This document shows, piece by piece, positions 1-13,311 of a stretch of DNA of 64,000 bases. A program made the translations under genes and the position numbers. Below the pieces are notes generated by a model, which was not told the origin of the DNA, made no database searches, and worked only from the letters and a program-made list of their open reading frames with translations. Every line of letters begins with the position of its first letter. Positions within the stretch are counted from its first letter, which is position 1. Source of the DNA: Tetragonia tetragonoides (taxonomy: Eukaryota > Streptophyta > Magnoliopsida > Caryophyllales > Aizoaceae); assembly GCA_038025085.1 (NCBI GenBank), contig CM076148.1:21308501-21372500 (forward strand). Reading direction: 5' to 3'.

Positions 1-1463
1 ACGTTCATTTACTTTGAAAAAAAATCATTGTCAAACCATCCATTTGAGTCAAGAACATTAGTCACAACTACACAAAAGTTTAGTCGTACCATCCTTTCGA
101 ACTTTGAAGGCCCGGAGAAAATGATTGAAAATAATAAATGATCAGTGATTTATTCGGATGTGCGTGTAAAATATTTCACATTTGAAGTCCAACAGAGATC
201 ATTATTCATACATCAAACTTATCTATATTCATTAGTGATACCTAATCTAACATTAGTTAATACCAAAAACTGTCTTTACATTCATTTACTTGGGAAAAAA
301 ACTCATTGTCAAACCATCTATTTGAGTCAAGAGCATTAGTCACAACTACACGAAAGTTTAGTTATACCCATCCTTACAAACCATCCATTTGAAACCAAAA
401 TAGTATATCCTCAAGTATTACAATTTTGTCATCTCCAACAAAGTAACACCATTTGACACCAGCTTTGCATTCCTTCAGTTAGATTCATTAGAATTTTGTT
501 CTTCATCATCTATGTCAACTATTTTTGAATTCAATCTTTAACAAATATACATTATCACAATATCTCTTTTTAATTTATTTTTTATTTTTAAGGAACATTA
601 GCACAATATCTTTTTCTAATTAAACAATACCATCAACATATATAATGTAAAATATTTTATCGATTAACTTAACTCATCAGATCATTTTATGGAGGGCGGA
701 CCTATCTAATGTCAATGTGGTTTATTCATTGTAGAATAAGACACAGACATGCACCGATCAATAAAAATCAATTCAATATAATAACACACAAACATAAATC
801 GAGCAAGACAAACCAAAAATGCATAATTCCATTAAACCCTAATCCATTATAAACAATCACATTTTTCAGTTTTGATTCATAATCAATTACTATAAACAAA
901 ACTAACCATGATTCGATACTTAAACACTAATGAAATAAATTTGATAAACACAATATATATACCAATGATAACAATAATATGATTCGATTTTAACATTGAT
1001 AACAACATTATAGACTTTATCAATATTAGATACCTAAATCAATATTATAAGAATAAACATTATACCCGGCCCTATGGCCCTATCCCATAGACTCTATATC
1101 CTACACCTTATACTGTAGACCTTATACCCTATATCATAGTCTCTATCCCTATAAGTTAGACTGTACATATACCCTATACAACTATATCTTATTCTCTATA
1201 CCAATAATATATGTGATATCATTTTCATTATATATTTATATTTTGAGGTAATGCCAAAACAATTTTTGCATTGAAACAATACTAAATATAATATTATAAA
1301 TCATGGAAAAATTCTCATTCTTTAAGTAATCATAATATTAAACTTTATGAAGGTTCAGTTCCGTAGACTCTAGATCCTAGGCCTTATGCAGTACACCCTA
1401 TACGGCTATACCATTGGCCATTGACCGTTGACCATTAACTATTAACCATAGCCCCTATAAGTT
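1..1463. repeat. AT-rich intergenic DNA with direct repeats
   Basis: No credible gene is seen. A block of about 95 bp at 4-98 recurs at about 281-376 with scattered substitutions; both copies contain the phrase ATTGTCAAACCATC. From about 1060 to 1230 there are degenerate runs built on CCTATA/CTATACC. The phrase around 1243-1287 (TTGAGGTAATGCC, then GAAACAATACTAAA) recurs at 2381-2428 on the other side of the 1471-2052 element. Short open frames here have no family signature. Confidence 0.6.
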
Positions 1464-1470
1464 AGAATCT

Positions 1471-2052
1471 AGGAAAATTCTCAAAATGGGTACCTCAAGT
1501 TTGGCTAATTACAAAAAAGGTACCTGTATTTTATATAATCTCAATTAGGGTACCTGAAATATGAATTCCGTCTCAAACTCAGTCTTTTGACAGACGGAGT
1601 TTATTTTTCCGTCCAATTTTTCACGTGCTCATGTTCACGTAATTAAATAGTTGGTGAAAAGACTAAAATGCCCTTATCTTTGCGGGACAAAGAACACCAT
1701 TTTATAGAGAGGAATTATTTTTGACTGTTGCCCAATTTTAAATCTCAATAATGGATTAAATCTTTGATCAATTATTGTACCGTTGAAAAAGAAACGTAGG
1801 GCAAAACATAAACATACACGAAGATAATGACATTTAAGTCTTCTCACAAGCTAGGATAAGTGCATTTAAGTCTTCTCACAAAATTGATCATGAACATGTG
1901 AAGAATTGGACGGAAAACTTAACTCCGTCTGTCAAAAGACTGAGTTTGAGACATAATTCATATTTCAGGTCCCCTAATTGAAATTAGGTAAACTACAGGT
2001 ACCTTTTTTGTAATTAGGTCAAACCCCAGGTACCCATTTTGAAAATTTTCCT
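1471..2052. mobile_element. Non-autonomous TIR element with about 140-bp inverted ends
   Basis: The two ends are long imperfect inverted repeats. The left end starts AGGAAAATTCTCAAAATGGG and the right end finishes as its near complement. Both arms carry GGTACC motifs and the sequence around GACAGACGGAGT / ACTCCGTCTGTC. The direct repeat AGAATCT flanks both sides (1464-1470 and 2053-2059), as expected for a target-site duplication (TSD). No transposase frame is present. Arm length favours a MULE-like derivative; the superfamily is inferred. Confidence 0.7.
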
Positions 2053-2242
2053 AGAATCTACATATACCTTATGCAACTACATGAAAACTTATATGAGACC
2101 TTGTTATGATGGAATGTAGTGAATTTTGTGAAAAACAAGGGTCTTGTTAAAAAGAAGTCATCCTTATACTTCATAATAGTGACCCAGTTCAATCATGTGA
2201 CGGTCTCATACAAGACTTATTGATGCAACTATATAATATTTC

Positions 2243-2620
<378 letters not shown>

Positions 2621-2814
2621 AATAATCTTATTAATTGGACTCCATAAATGGTTGGACTTCCCAATTCAAAAAATCTATCATCAAATCCAAAACATACTTC
2701 TCGCAATTGTATATGGTAATAATACTTCTAGGCCCAATATTTGTACTATTGTCTTGGGCTTTAGTTAATAACAGACCTTCAACTATTATATACACTAAAC
2801 TCGCAATGGATAAC

Positions 2815-2920
2815 CAAAGGGTTAGTGTGGCACACTGGTTGAGTGCAACTACAATAACCTTGAGGTCTTGAGTTCGAGACTTTTGGCCAACATTTTTTTA
2901 CAAATGAATATTTACACCTG
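2815..2920 (+). mobile_element. tRNA-derived SINE-like head
   Basis: The segment has the layout of an internal RNA polymerase III promoter. An A-box-like stretch lies at about 2825-2843 (GTGTGGCACACTGGTTGAG) and a B-box-like GAGTTCGAGAC at 2870-2880, followed within about 20 bases by a T-rich run. No tRNA cloverleaf can be completed, so a SINE relic is more likely than a tRNA gene. TSDs were not identified. Confidence 0.4.
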
Positions 2921-2959
2921 TATTCCTACCAACATAGGCTTTGCTTCCAACAAGTGAAG

Positions 2960-3047
2960 CCATGGAAGGTTGAAGCCTTCAATTGATCCATGGGTGGAGC
3001 TTCAACCTTCAATTGAACCATGGGTGGAGCTTCAACCTTGTTCATGG
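2960..3047 (+). repeat. 30-bp tandem repeat
   Basis: Three consecutive 30-bp units share CCATGG and CTTCAACCTTCAATTGA-type phrases; the last two (2988-3017 and 3018-3047) are nearly identical. No coding role is apparent. Confidence 0.75.
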
Positions 3048-3534
3048 AAGATTCAACCTTAAAAGGTTCATGGGATTCAACTATTCAAGCAAATAATGAA
3101 ATATTGACCTTTTAATTATTTCGGCTTTTTATTTTTTTTTTTTTCCAAATTTTTCAGTTTTTCAAAAGTATTAATTTCGTGATTTTCTAAATTAATTTCG
3201 GAAATTTCAAAATTTGATTTTTAAAAATTTTATATCTATTTTTAAACTGGAACTTTGGCACAAATAAATATATATGACAATCAAGGGGTATGATCCTTTA
3301 ATTGATAAATGGATGGTTGAGATTTGCCATGCTACAATGGTTAGCAAAATCTTCAATAGTTGGCAATCATGGAAGAATTTTTCGAGAGAGAAAGAGAAGC
3401 TTATAGAAATGGTGACAACACGCAAAAAAAAAAAAAAAAAGGAAAGGTGTAAGCCTTTCTATTTCAGGGAGTATCTAAAAAGCATTTAAGAAAAATTAAA
3501 AAAAGGTCCAAAAATAAGAAATTTAATTCATAAC

Positions 3535-6500
3535 TATGACCATGCTAGTAGTGGTCGAGTGTGGGTACTTTGGAATGATAATATTCTGGAGGTTTCTCCT
3601 ATCTACAGTTCTGCTCAGTTAGTGCACTGTCTTATCAGTAGCAGAATCAGTGCGTTTAAGTGTCAGTTGTCTGCTGTTTATGGTTTTAACACGGTTGAAC
3701 TTTGGAAGGCTCTTTGGAGTGATTTGAATCATGTTGTGCCTACTCCTTGCTCTTGGTTACTAGTTGGTGATTTTAATGCTTTGAAATCTGCCGAGGATAG
3801 GTTCCAGGGTGTACCTGTTACTGAGCATGATACTATGGACTTTGTGAATTATTGTGAATAACTGAATCTTGAGGAGATTAAGTGGACAGGTGGGTATTAT
3901 ACATGGAGTAATAAACAACATGGGACCAACAGAGAGTGTAGTAGGCTGGATAGAGCTATTGCCAACTCTGAATGGTTTATAAACTATGGGCATATTATGG
4001 CAGAAGTGAAAGAGCCTTTCGTTTCTGACCATATTCCGATAATGATCAACTGTGTTGCAGATATATAGAGAACAAAGAGACCTTTTCGCTTTCTTAATGT
4101 TATTGCTGACCACCCTTCGTTTCTTGATACTATTAAGGCAAGTTGGTTTATAAAACCTTATAGTAAACGACTGGGTACTTTGTGGTCCAAACTAAAGCAA
4201 GTGAAACAAAGTCTCAAGCAGCTTAACGAGAAAGAATTTTCAAACGTCCATAAAAGGGTTGATGAGGCTAGGGACAGTTTGATACAAATTCAGCAACAAC
4301 TCCAGGCCAATTACTCAGATGACCTGGCTGTTCGTGAGAAGAGTGCTAATTTAGCACTTGAGAAGTGGGCTACTATTGAAGAGAGCATTATTAGGCAGAA
4401 ATCTCGAGCTCATTGGATCACTCTTGGTGATTCTAATAGCAAGTATTTTTTTGCTATGATGAAGTCCAGACAAGCTGCAAATAAGATGACTGTAATCCAC
4501 ACGAGTACAGGTGCTAGGCTCACTAAGCCTGAGGATATTGAGAATGAGGTGCTAGGTTTCTATAAGCAACTCCTTGGTTCTGCAGCGCATTCCTTACCAG
4601 CTGTTGACAAACTTACCATGCGGAGGGGCTCGAAATTGAATCATGACCAGCAAATGAAGCTTTGTGTTCCTGTTACAAAGGATGAGATTTTTGCTGGGTT
4701 AAGATCTATTGGGGATGACAAGGCATCTGGTTTGGATGGTTTAAATGCTGTATTTTTCAAGAAAGCTTGGCCAGTTATTGGTGATGAGGTTTGTGATTCT
4801 ATTCTGTCTTTTTTTAGGGATAGTCAGATGTATAAACCTATGAATTGTACCAGTATAACCCTCATTCCTAAAATCTCAAACCCTACCCATGTGAAGGATT
4901 ACAGACCTATTTCGTGTTGTTCAGTGCTGTATAAACTCATCTCTAAAGTCCTCACAAATTGATTACAAAGTGTTATAGGTTGTCTTGTGAATGATTCTCA
5001 ATCCACCTTTATTCCTGGAAGGCAGATTGGAGATAATATTATCATGGGTCATGAATTGGTGAAAGCCTACACAAGAAAACATATCTCCCCTAGATGTATG
5101 ATCAAAGTAGACATCCAAAAGGCGTATGACTCACTTAAATGGCCTTTCCTACATCAACTTATGAGTGAAATGAGTTTCCCTGCTTTGTTTATTGGTTGGG
5201 TCATAGAGTGCGTCTCTACTTTTGGGTTCTCCGTACTGATAGATGGAGGCGTAACTACACCTTTTAATGCTGCTCGAGGTTTGAGACAAGGGGACCCCTT
5301 ATCCCCCTTTCTCTTCGTGCTTGCCATGGAATAACTGAGTAGGTGTATGGATGAGCTCAAGGATGTCCCAGATTATAATTATCATCCTAGGTGTGGAAGA
5401 TTGGGGATTTCCCACCTTATTTTTGCAGATAACTTGCTGCTGTTTGCAAGAGGTGATCAAACTTCTGTTTTTCTTTTGCATAAAGCTTTTCTAAAGTTCT
5501 CTTTAGCTTTTGGTTTGCATGTTAATATTTCTAAAAGTTCTGTGTACTTTGGTGGTGTGCCTCGTGTGGAGAGAGATTTTATCAATGAGATTTTGGGCTA
5601 CCAACAAGGGGACCTCCCTTTCAAGTACTTGGGGGTGCCCTTGTCGACAAAGAAGTTGACAATTGGTCAGTGCAGACCATTAGTCGATAAAATTGTACAC
5701 AAGATCGCTTCATGGACAGCAAAGTACCTATCATATGCTGGCCGGATTCAGTTGGTACAGGAAGTTCTTTTCGGAATCCAGGCATATTGGGCTCAGCTCT
5801 TTATCTTGCCGAAGAAAGTGAGTAAGCTGATTGAAGCTTACTATAGAAGCTATATATGGTCAGGGTCCAATACCATTACCAGACGAGCATTAGTCGCATG
5901 GGAGAGTGTATGCACACCAAAATCAGCGGGAGGTTTGAATCTGCTTAACCTCCAACTGTGGAACAAGGCGGCTATAATCAAGGTCTTTTGGGCCGTAGCA
6001 AAGAAGAAAGATCGTATGTCGATACGATGGATCCACACGTACTATGTGAAGCAAGTTGATCTCCAGGCCATGCCTATCCAGCCACAAGCTTGCTGGATGG
6101 TAAGGAAAATTCTAGAGGCTCGTGATGCTGTGTGCCATCTGAGTTCGTGGGATACGCTGAAACATAGAAGCACGGTAAGCATTAAAGAAATTTATATAGA
6201 ATTGCTTGGACCCCTGCAAAAGGTGACGTAGAAACACATTGTCTGTTGTAAACTCGCTTCTCCAAAGGCAAGATTTATTCTCTGGTTGTACCTGCAAAAA
6301 CGTTTGTCTACAAAAGACAGAATCACTGGTTGGGGTATTCTCTGTGATGTTGGATGTGTATTGTGCGGCAGTGAGCCCGAGAGTAATGAGCATCTGTTTT
6401 TCGAGTGCACTTTTGGCATGATAATCTGGCAGAAAATTGTTAGATGGATGGATTATATACATATTCCCACTGCAAATTCGATGGATGAATTGACATGGAT

Positions 6501-6729
6501 CTTGAGGAATAGTAAAGGTAAGACAGCCAGAGCTCAGTGTTTATGTGCAATCATGGCTGAAATTATCTATCAACTCTGAATTGAGAGAAATGCTCGAGTG
6601 TTTGAGAAGAAAGCAACCACTGTGAAGATGTTGTGCCACCAAATCGAGTCCAGGTTGTTGCTACGAGCGCGACACTGTACAAAGATGGAGAACTTTCTTG
6701 CTGGGAAGGAGTGTATTTACAATTGTTAA
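3535..6729 (+). pseudogene. LINE ORF2 (endonuclease-RT-zf-RVT), dead
   Basis: One reading frame can be followed from the endonuclease to the natural TAA at 6727-6729 without a frameshift, broken by six nonsense codons at 3859, 4066, 4960, 5332, 6229 and 6577. The endonuclease part keeps the GDFN motif and SDHIP. The RT part keeps the motif A region KVDIQKAYDSLKW and the RGLRQGDPLSP block. The catalytic motif C reads FADN where FADD is expected; the second Asp codon (5431-5433) is AAC. A CX2C-H-C zinc-finger-like segment (zf-RVT) lies at about 6350-6410. TGA at 4960 and 6577 fit CGA-to-TGA and TGG-to-TGA changes, consistent with methylcytosine decay. It cannot encode an active enzyme. Confidence 0.9.
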
Positions 6730-6949
6730 TTGTTTAAGCTACTGTTTGTATTGTGAAGTTGTAGGTGATACCCTCCCCAGGAGGTGAGCACCAACAACTT
6801 CTTTTCTGTTTGTTTCCTTTAGTAGCTTTGTGTTGGATTGGTGAATTTTGCCTGCAAGGATTGTGTTAGTCCTGGGCCTGTTTTGTATTGTCCCTATTTG
6901 ATGATTAATAAAATTTCTTAATTACCAAAAAAAAAAAAAAAAAAAAAAA
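3535..6949 (+). mobile_element. 5'-truncated L1-type LINE (LINE-1 of window)
   Basis: The element begins inside the endonuclease domain and runs through reverse transcriptase and the C-terminal zf-RVT region to a 3' UTR and a 23-bp poly(A) run at 6927-6949. ORF1, the start of ORF2 and the promoter are missing, as expected for incomplete target-primed reverse transcription. The homopolymer A tail and domain order define a non-LTR retrotransposon. Target duplications could not be assigned confidently. Confidence 0.92.
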
Positions 6950-7083
6950 TATTACATAAATGATTTTCGACGAAAACTTTAGCCAGAATAGTAATTTTGG
7001 TACTTAAGTACACGAGTCATCCTCTTTAAAGACTTTAATGGACTCAGAGCATTTTAAAAGACCAATGTGGAAAAGGGGGTTGA

Positions 7084-9472
7084 CTAAAAAGACCAATTTG
7101 AAAATGCGGCCATCCCAAACGGTAATCATACCAAGAATAGGGAGGTTTAGCTCCTCTTAAAAACTCATAAGCAAGTCGACCCTAGAATTTAATAGCCTTG
7201 CACTAGTTAGAAAGGAGAGAAGAAGTATGTTGTATGTTGTCTTCCCCCTTTTGAACAAACTCATCCCGGATAGAAAGAATATTTTTCCATCCCCAAGAAT
7301 CCCCCTCTTTTTTAGTGACCTCTCATGGGAATGTGTGCTTAAGATAGTATTTTGCCACCCAATTTGTCGAGCTAAACTGAGAAAATTGGAGTTCATCTTT
7401 TAATTTATGTAACTATGACCCCCCTAATAAATAACAATGGCCTCTTATTTATGTAACAATCAACCATTGTTTATGTAATTGTGCGCCCCCCCTCCACCAA
7501 TAAGTAACGGTAACCCCTTGCTTATGTTACCGTGACATCGATATAAGTAAGAATGATGTTTAGTTTTTAGTCGAGCTTAAGGTCTGTTATTTAGAATTTT
7601 GGTGCATAGTGTACCTAATTGTTTAGAGAGAGGAGAGAATTAAATTTGATTACAAAACATGTCAAATTAAATTATTCAAATTAGTGTGTCAGTTTTGACA
7701 TTTGTATTTTTACTTCCAACCATATTAAATTTCCGTGAACAACAATGATTCCCTGTATAGACAAAGTAACCCCTATTATGTGCAAAAGTGATCCCTAGTA
7801 CACAAAAGTATACCCCATATTAGTGACCCCCTTTGTACATAAGAGTGACCTGCTAGTAACAAATAGTGACCCCCTATGTGAACTATAATAAAATTTGCCA
7901 ATACAACATGCCATATATCTCTCAAACTAAATGTTAAATCACTATTCAAATGCCAAATTAAGTAAATATAAGAAGTTCTGGAACCACATTCTTTACGTAC
8001 TTGGTATGCACTTTAAACAATCCATACATGTTGGTGATTGTTTCTTCTCTAAAAATGACGACTTATTCTTTGTTATCTCACCCTTGTTTTATCCTATTTT
8101 CTATCTATCATAGTAGTTGGAGCATTTTCTATCTATCATAGCAGTTGGAGCACCTGCAACACTGTCTGTAGCACTTGCTTTACTATTTGTTGCAGAGTGG
8201 TTAACAGTAGATTTGTGGGACAATGAAAGACTTTCAACTACTATTATATGCTTAATTCCATCTTTAATGATCCTTATTGGTTGCTAATTTTCTTGACTCC
8301 TAGAAATAAGCTGTAAAACATTTTCGCTGGATCATGAAACCAAGTGATGATGTCAATCCTAGTGTTTGGTATTTTCTTTCGCGTTTGATCATCTCCCTTA
8401 CTGTGTTTTGTTGTAGACAATTCTGTATGAAAAACAATATGAAATATATTAGATAAAAGTTTGCAAATGATGTAGAAACAAACAAACAAAAAGAAGACAA
8501 TAAAGTATGAAACAGAAGTCAACAAGTAACAGTGACCCTTGTATACATAACAATGACCCTAATTACACATAATAGTGACCCCTTGTATATATAACCATGG
8601 CTCAACTACACCGTAACCCCCTACTAAGTGTAATAGTGAGTTTATGCTAAGTCCATTTTACAACTTTTGCATGATTACTAAAGGCTCTGTTTGGTTGGCC
8701 GGAAAATCGTTTTCCACTGGAAAGTATTTTCAGCTGAATTTTCAGTATAAAACGTATTTCCGTTCACATTTTCCGTTGTTTGGTTACAACGGAAAACAAT
8801 TTTCCTAAAAGATTATTGTTTTATAACAAACAAAATCTATTAACATAGTTGCGTCGATCTCGAAAAGTTAGGTGGATTAAAAAAAAAATCACCTCAAACG
8901 CATGTCGGAGTCAAAAATTATACTTATTTGGAGAAAAAAAAATATTGAGAAAGCGGCCCGAAAGTTCGGCCTGAGGACCAACCAAGTCGGGTGCGAGTCT
9001 TTTTTTAATGATCCAAAGTCCCGACAACCAAACCCGATAATCAAGTCCACTGTTAGTGCTCCGGGGACATAGTGTCCCACCAATGGAAAACCGTTTTCCC
9101 TTCATTTTGAAGGGAAAACATTTACACCTACATAGGTGAAAATGCTTTTCCTCCTGAAAACCATTTTCCTTCTCATTGTAAACCAAACAACGGAAAATGG
9201 GAAAACTGTTTTCCAGGAAAATTGTTTTCACTCCAACCAAATGGAGCCTAAGAATGTAATACAATGAATACTATTCAGGGGTCACATTTACGAGTCCCTA
9301 GGGTGACTTTCATCTATCTAGGGGTTTCTTCATAGAGTACTAAAATTGATTATATAAGTTGTTTACAATGGCAATATCATGTTGAAATATAGCACACTTG
9401 TGTTTATAATTCAACTGTGGCTAGTTCACAACTTTCCAATCCTTTCAGATTCTTTCCACAAGGTCATTGAGT
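7084..9472. repeat. 2.39-kb tandem duplication, copy 1
   Basis: This segment is repeated head to tail at 9473-11862 with only a handful of differences (for example CCCGGAT versus CCCTGAT near 7266/9655 and one extra C in a C-run near 9878). Both copies hold many dispersed AGTGACCCC-like phrases and one complete TIR element. No credible gene is seen; the matched short open frames in both copies are duplicated non-coding sequence. Confidence 0.97.
8682..9248. mobile_element. TIR element (Tourist/PIF-like), copy 1
   Basis: Terminal inverted repeats AGGCTCTGTTTGGTTGG and, at the right end, CCAACCAAATGGAGCC enclose about 567 bp rich in GGAAAA/TTTTCC. TAA flanks both sides (8679-8681 and 9249-9251). 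The paralogous locus near 29,729 has the empty site ATTAATAAGAGTG, confirming insertion. A 3-bp TAA duplication suggests PIF/Harbinger. No transposase is encoded. Confidence 0.8.
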
Positions 9473-11862
9473 CTAAAAAGACCAATTTGAAAATGCGGCC
9501 ATCCCAAACGGTAATCATACCAAGAATAGGGAGGTTTAGCTCCTCTTAAAAACTCATAAGCAAGTCGACCCTAGAATTTAATAGCCTTGCACTAGTTAGA
9601 AAGGAGAGAAGAAGTATGTTGTATGTTGTCTTCCCCCTTTTGAACAAACTCATCCCTGATAGAAAGAATATTTTTCCATCCCCAAGAATCCCCCTCTTTT
9701 TTAGTGACCTCTCATGGGAATGTGTGCTTAAGATAGTATTTTGCCACCCAATTTGTCGAGCTAAACTGAGAAAATTGGAGTTCATCTTTTAATTTATGTA
9801 ACTATGACCCCCCTAATAAATAACAATGGCCCCTTATTTATGTAACAATCAACCATTGTTTATGTAATTGTGCGCCCCCCCCTCCACCAATAAGTAACGG
9901 TAACCCCTTGCTTATGTTACCGTGACATCGATATAAGTAAGAATGATGTTTAGTTTTTAGTCGAGCTTAAGGTCTGTTATTTAGAATTTTGGTGCATAGT
10001 GTACCTAATTGTTTAGAGAGAGGAGAGAATTAAATTTGATTACAAAACATGTCAAATTAAATTATTCAAATTAGTGTGTCAGTTTTGACATTTGTATTTT
10101 TACTTCCAACCATATTAAATTTCCGTGAACAACAATGATTCCCTGTATAGACAAAGTAACCCCTATTATGTGCAAAAGTGATCCCTAGTACACAAAAGTA
10201 TACCCCATATTAGTGACCCCCTTTGTACATAAGAGTGACCTGCTAGTAACAAATAGTGACCCCCTATGTGAACTATAATAAAATTTGCCAATACAACATG
10301 CCATATATCTCTCAAACTAAATGTTAAATCACTATTCAAATGCCAAATTAAGTAAATATAAGAAGTTCTGGAACCACATTCTTTACGTACTTGGTATGCA
10401 CTTTAAACAATCCATACATGTTGGTGATTGTTTCTTCTCTAAAAATGACGACTTATTCTTTGTTATCTCACCCTTGTTTTATCCTATTTTCTATCTATCA
10501 TAGTAGTTGGAGCATTTTCTATCTATCATAGCAGTTGGAGCACCTGCAACACTGTCTGTAGCACTTGCTTTACTATTTGTTGCAGAGTGGTTAACAGTAG
10601 ATTTGTGGGACAATGAAAGACTTTCAACTACTATTATATGCTTAATTCCATCTTTAATGATCCTTATTGGTTGCTAATTTTCTTGACTCCTAGAAATAAG
10701 CTGTAAAACATTTTCGCTGGATCATTAAACCAAGTGATGATGTCAATCCTAGTGTTTGGTATTTTCTTTCGCGTTTGATCATCTCCCTTACTGTGTTTTG
10801 TTGTAGACAATTCTGTATGAAAAACAATATGAAATATATTAGATAAAAGTTTGCAAATGATGTAGAAACAAACAAACAAAAAGAAGACAATAAAGTATGA
10901 AACAGAAGTCAACAAGTAACAGTGACCCTTGTATACATAACAATGACCCTAATTACACATAATAGTGACCCCTTGTATATATAACCATGGCTCAACTACA
11001 CCGTAACCCCCTACTAAGTGTAATAGTGAGTTTATGCTAAGTCCATTTTACAACTTTTGCATGATTACTAAAGGCTCTGTTTGGTTGGCCGGAAAATCGT
11101 TTTCCACTGGAAAGTATTTTCAGCTGAATTTTCAGTATAAAACGTATTTCCGTTCACATTTTCCGTTGTTTGGTTACAACGGAAAACAATTTTCCTAAAA
11201 GATTATTGTTTTATAACAAACAAAATCTATTAACATAGTTGCGTCGATCTCGAAAAGTTAGGTGGATTAAAAAAAAAATCACCTCAAACGCATGTCGGAG
11301 TCAAAAATTATACTTATTTGGAGAAAAAAAAATATTGAGAAAGCGGCCCGAAAGTTCGGCCTGAGGACCAACCAAGTCGGGTGCGAGTCTTTTTTTAATG
11401 ATCCAAAGTCCCGACAACCAAACCCGATAATCAAGTCCACTGTTAGTGCTCCTGGGACATAGTGTCCCACCAATGGAAAACCGTTTTCCCTTCATTTTGA
11501 AGGGAAAACATTTACACCTACATAGGTGAAAATGCTTTTCCTCCTGAAAACCATTTTCCTTCTCATTGTAAACCAAACAACGGAAAATGGGAAAACTGTT
11601 TTCCAGGAAAATTGTTTTCACTCCAACCAAACGGAGCCTAAGAGTGTAATACAATGAATACTATTCAGGGGTCACATTTACGAGTCCCTAGGGTGACTTT
11701 CATCTATCTAGGGGTTTCTTCATAGAGTACTAAAATTGATTATATAAGTTGTTTACAATGGCAATATCATGTTGAAATATAGCACACTTGTGTTTATAAT
11801 TCAACTGTGGCTTGTTCACAACTTTCCAATCCTTTCAGATTCTTTCCACAAGGTCATTGAGT
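9473..11862. repeat. 2.39-kb tandem duplication, copy 2
   Basis: Near-identical partner of 7084-9472. The junction falls at the shared phrase TCTAAAAAGACC / GTCTAAAG, so about ten bases of homology may have guided the event. Its right part continues directly into the AGD12 pseudogene segment, so this copy is likely the ancestral one and 7084-9472 the added one; that polarity is inference. Confidence 0.95.
11072..11638. mobile_element. TIR element (Tourist/PIF-like), copy 2
   Basis: Second copy created by the 2.39-kb tandem duplication. It has the same TAA flanks and TIRs as the element at 8682-9248 and differs from it at only a few bases (for example AAACGGAGCC versus AAATGGAGCC at the right end). 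Confidence 0.8.
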
Positions 11863-12068
11863 CTAAAGTCACAAAATACTCATTCCATATTTTTGTAGTT
11901 ATATTTCAAACAATGTCAATCATGCACTCACATTTGTTATTTTAGGTCATTTTTAACTAGTCCGATCCATGGGGTAACTGTTATAGAGGTTACGTTTATA
12001 CCAAACAAAATCATAAACTTCTAGCACTTAATTCAAACTTGTACACGAAAGTGACTCAAATCAATGTA

Positions 12069-12300
12069 CTCCCTCCATTCCAACAAATCTTGTCATATCT
12101 TTTTCACAGTCTCCAACACACCACTTTGACGTAAATAATTACATATATATGAATTAAAAAATTATGAAATATGATTTTTCAAAAGTACTGCTAAAAGTAT
12201 GTAAAGGTAAATCTTTTTAGTTTTGACAAATTAATGGTCAAAGTTTATAAACATTAACCTCAAAAAAGCGATTGACAAGATTTATTTGGGACGGAGGTGG
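12069..12300. mobile_element. Stowaway-like MITE
   Basis: Inverted ends CTCCCTCCATTCC and GGGACGGAGGTGG with TA on each side (12067-68, 12301-02) are the signature of Tc1/mariner-derived Stowaway MITEs. The same insertion sits at 31,487-31,721 in arm B, so it predates the segmental duplication. No coding capacity. Confidence 0.8.
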
Positions 12301-13311
12301 TAATTTTCTCTTACAATGATGGCAGACGTCCATGAAATAGACAAGGAAAATTGTCTATTTAAGGTAGACTAATTGGTATTTTAGTAAATAAATTTGATAT
12401 TTTAGTAAAAAAAATTAATATTTTAGTAAACAAAATTGATATTTTAATAAAGAAAATTGGTGTTCCAGTGAACAAAGTAGTTTCTAAAATTGAAAAAAAA
12501 AAATAGCAAATAAATTTGGTATTTTAGTATATAAAATTTATGTTTTAGTAAAAAAAGATTAAATAGGCAAAATTTCTTGTCTATTGAATAGACTCGTAAT
12601 AACTTCCTTTCTGTTATTGGAATACACTTGTGCAAAACTATTAACAAGTGCATTTAATCAAACCTGAGATAAGTGTTGTTCGATAGTAATAGAAACGAAA
12701 ATCCAATTTCAACTAGGATGGGAATGGTATATTTGCATTGCAACTGACACTAGCCATGCTTCCAATAATACATTCTTATTCAATAGCAAAAAAAAAAAAA
12801 AAAGTAAAAGTTATAGTTCTTGCTCTCAAAACAAAAAAAGATTGTTATTCTTTTCTTTTCCCTTCTGGAATTTAATATCTGCAACCTATTGGTCAAGAGG
12901 AACCCACTCCAGTTCTATTTCTAAATCTCCAGATTCAACGTTCTGGAGCTTCAACTGCATTTATTGTTTCACTTTTCCTTCAGCAATATTGATTATGCTA
13001 TCTTCTATAAGGGCATTATCATGTGACTTCAACCATTTCCCTATCTGCATATCACCAAACATTCCTGGATCTCCATAGGCCATAACAGAGGTGATCAATG
13101 GCTGGATATCGATCTCAACTTCACTCATGATGTCATCAGCTGAGAAGGTGTCGTGATCAAACACTTTCTACGACAACGAAACAAGTAATGGCAAGATGAA
13201 ACACCAAAGGAAGAGAGTAAGGCTGTAGGGGATAACTGCACTCTCACGAGAGAGTGAAAACTTTTCTTATGATTAAGTACAAATGAGTATAGAATGAAGC
13301 TTCTACACTAC

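Noticed and set aside
3274..3489. 71-residue plus-strand frame just upstream of LINE-1
   Set aside because: Ends in a poly-Lys tract from an A-run and lacks similarity to LINE ORF1 or any known domain; no homologous partner in the window.
6929..7000. Target duplication for LINE-1 (TATTACATAA against a similar phrase near 3,520)
   Set aside because: The match is short, AT-rich and overlaps sequence that may belong to the LINE itself, so it was not called.
8911..9264. 117-residue minus-strand frame, repeated at 11,301-11,654
   Set aside because: It lies across a TIR element and is duplicated only because of the 2.39-kb tandem duplication; no family motif and no independent conservation.
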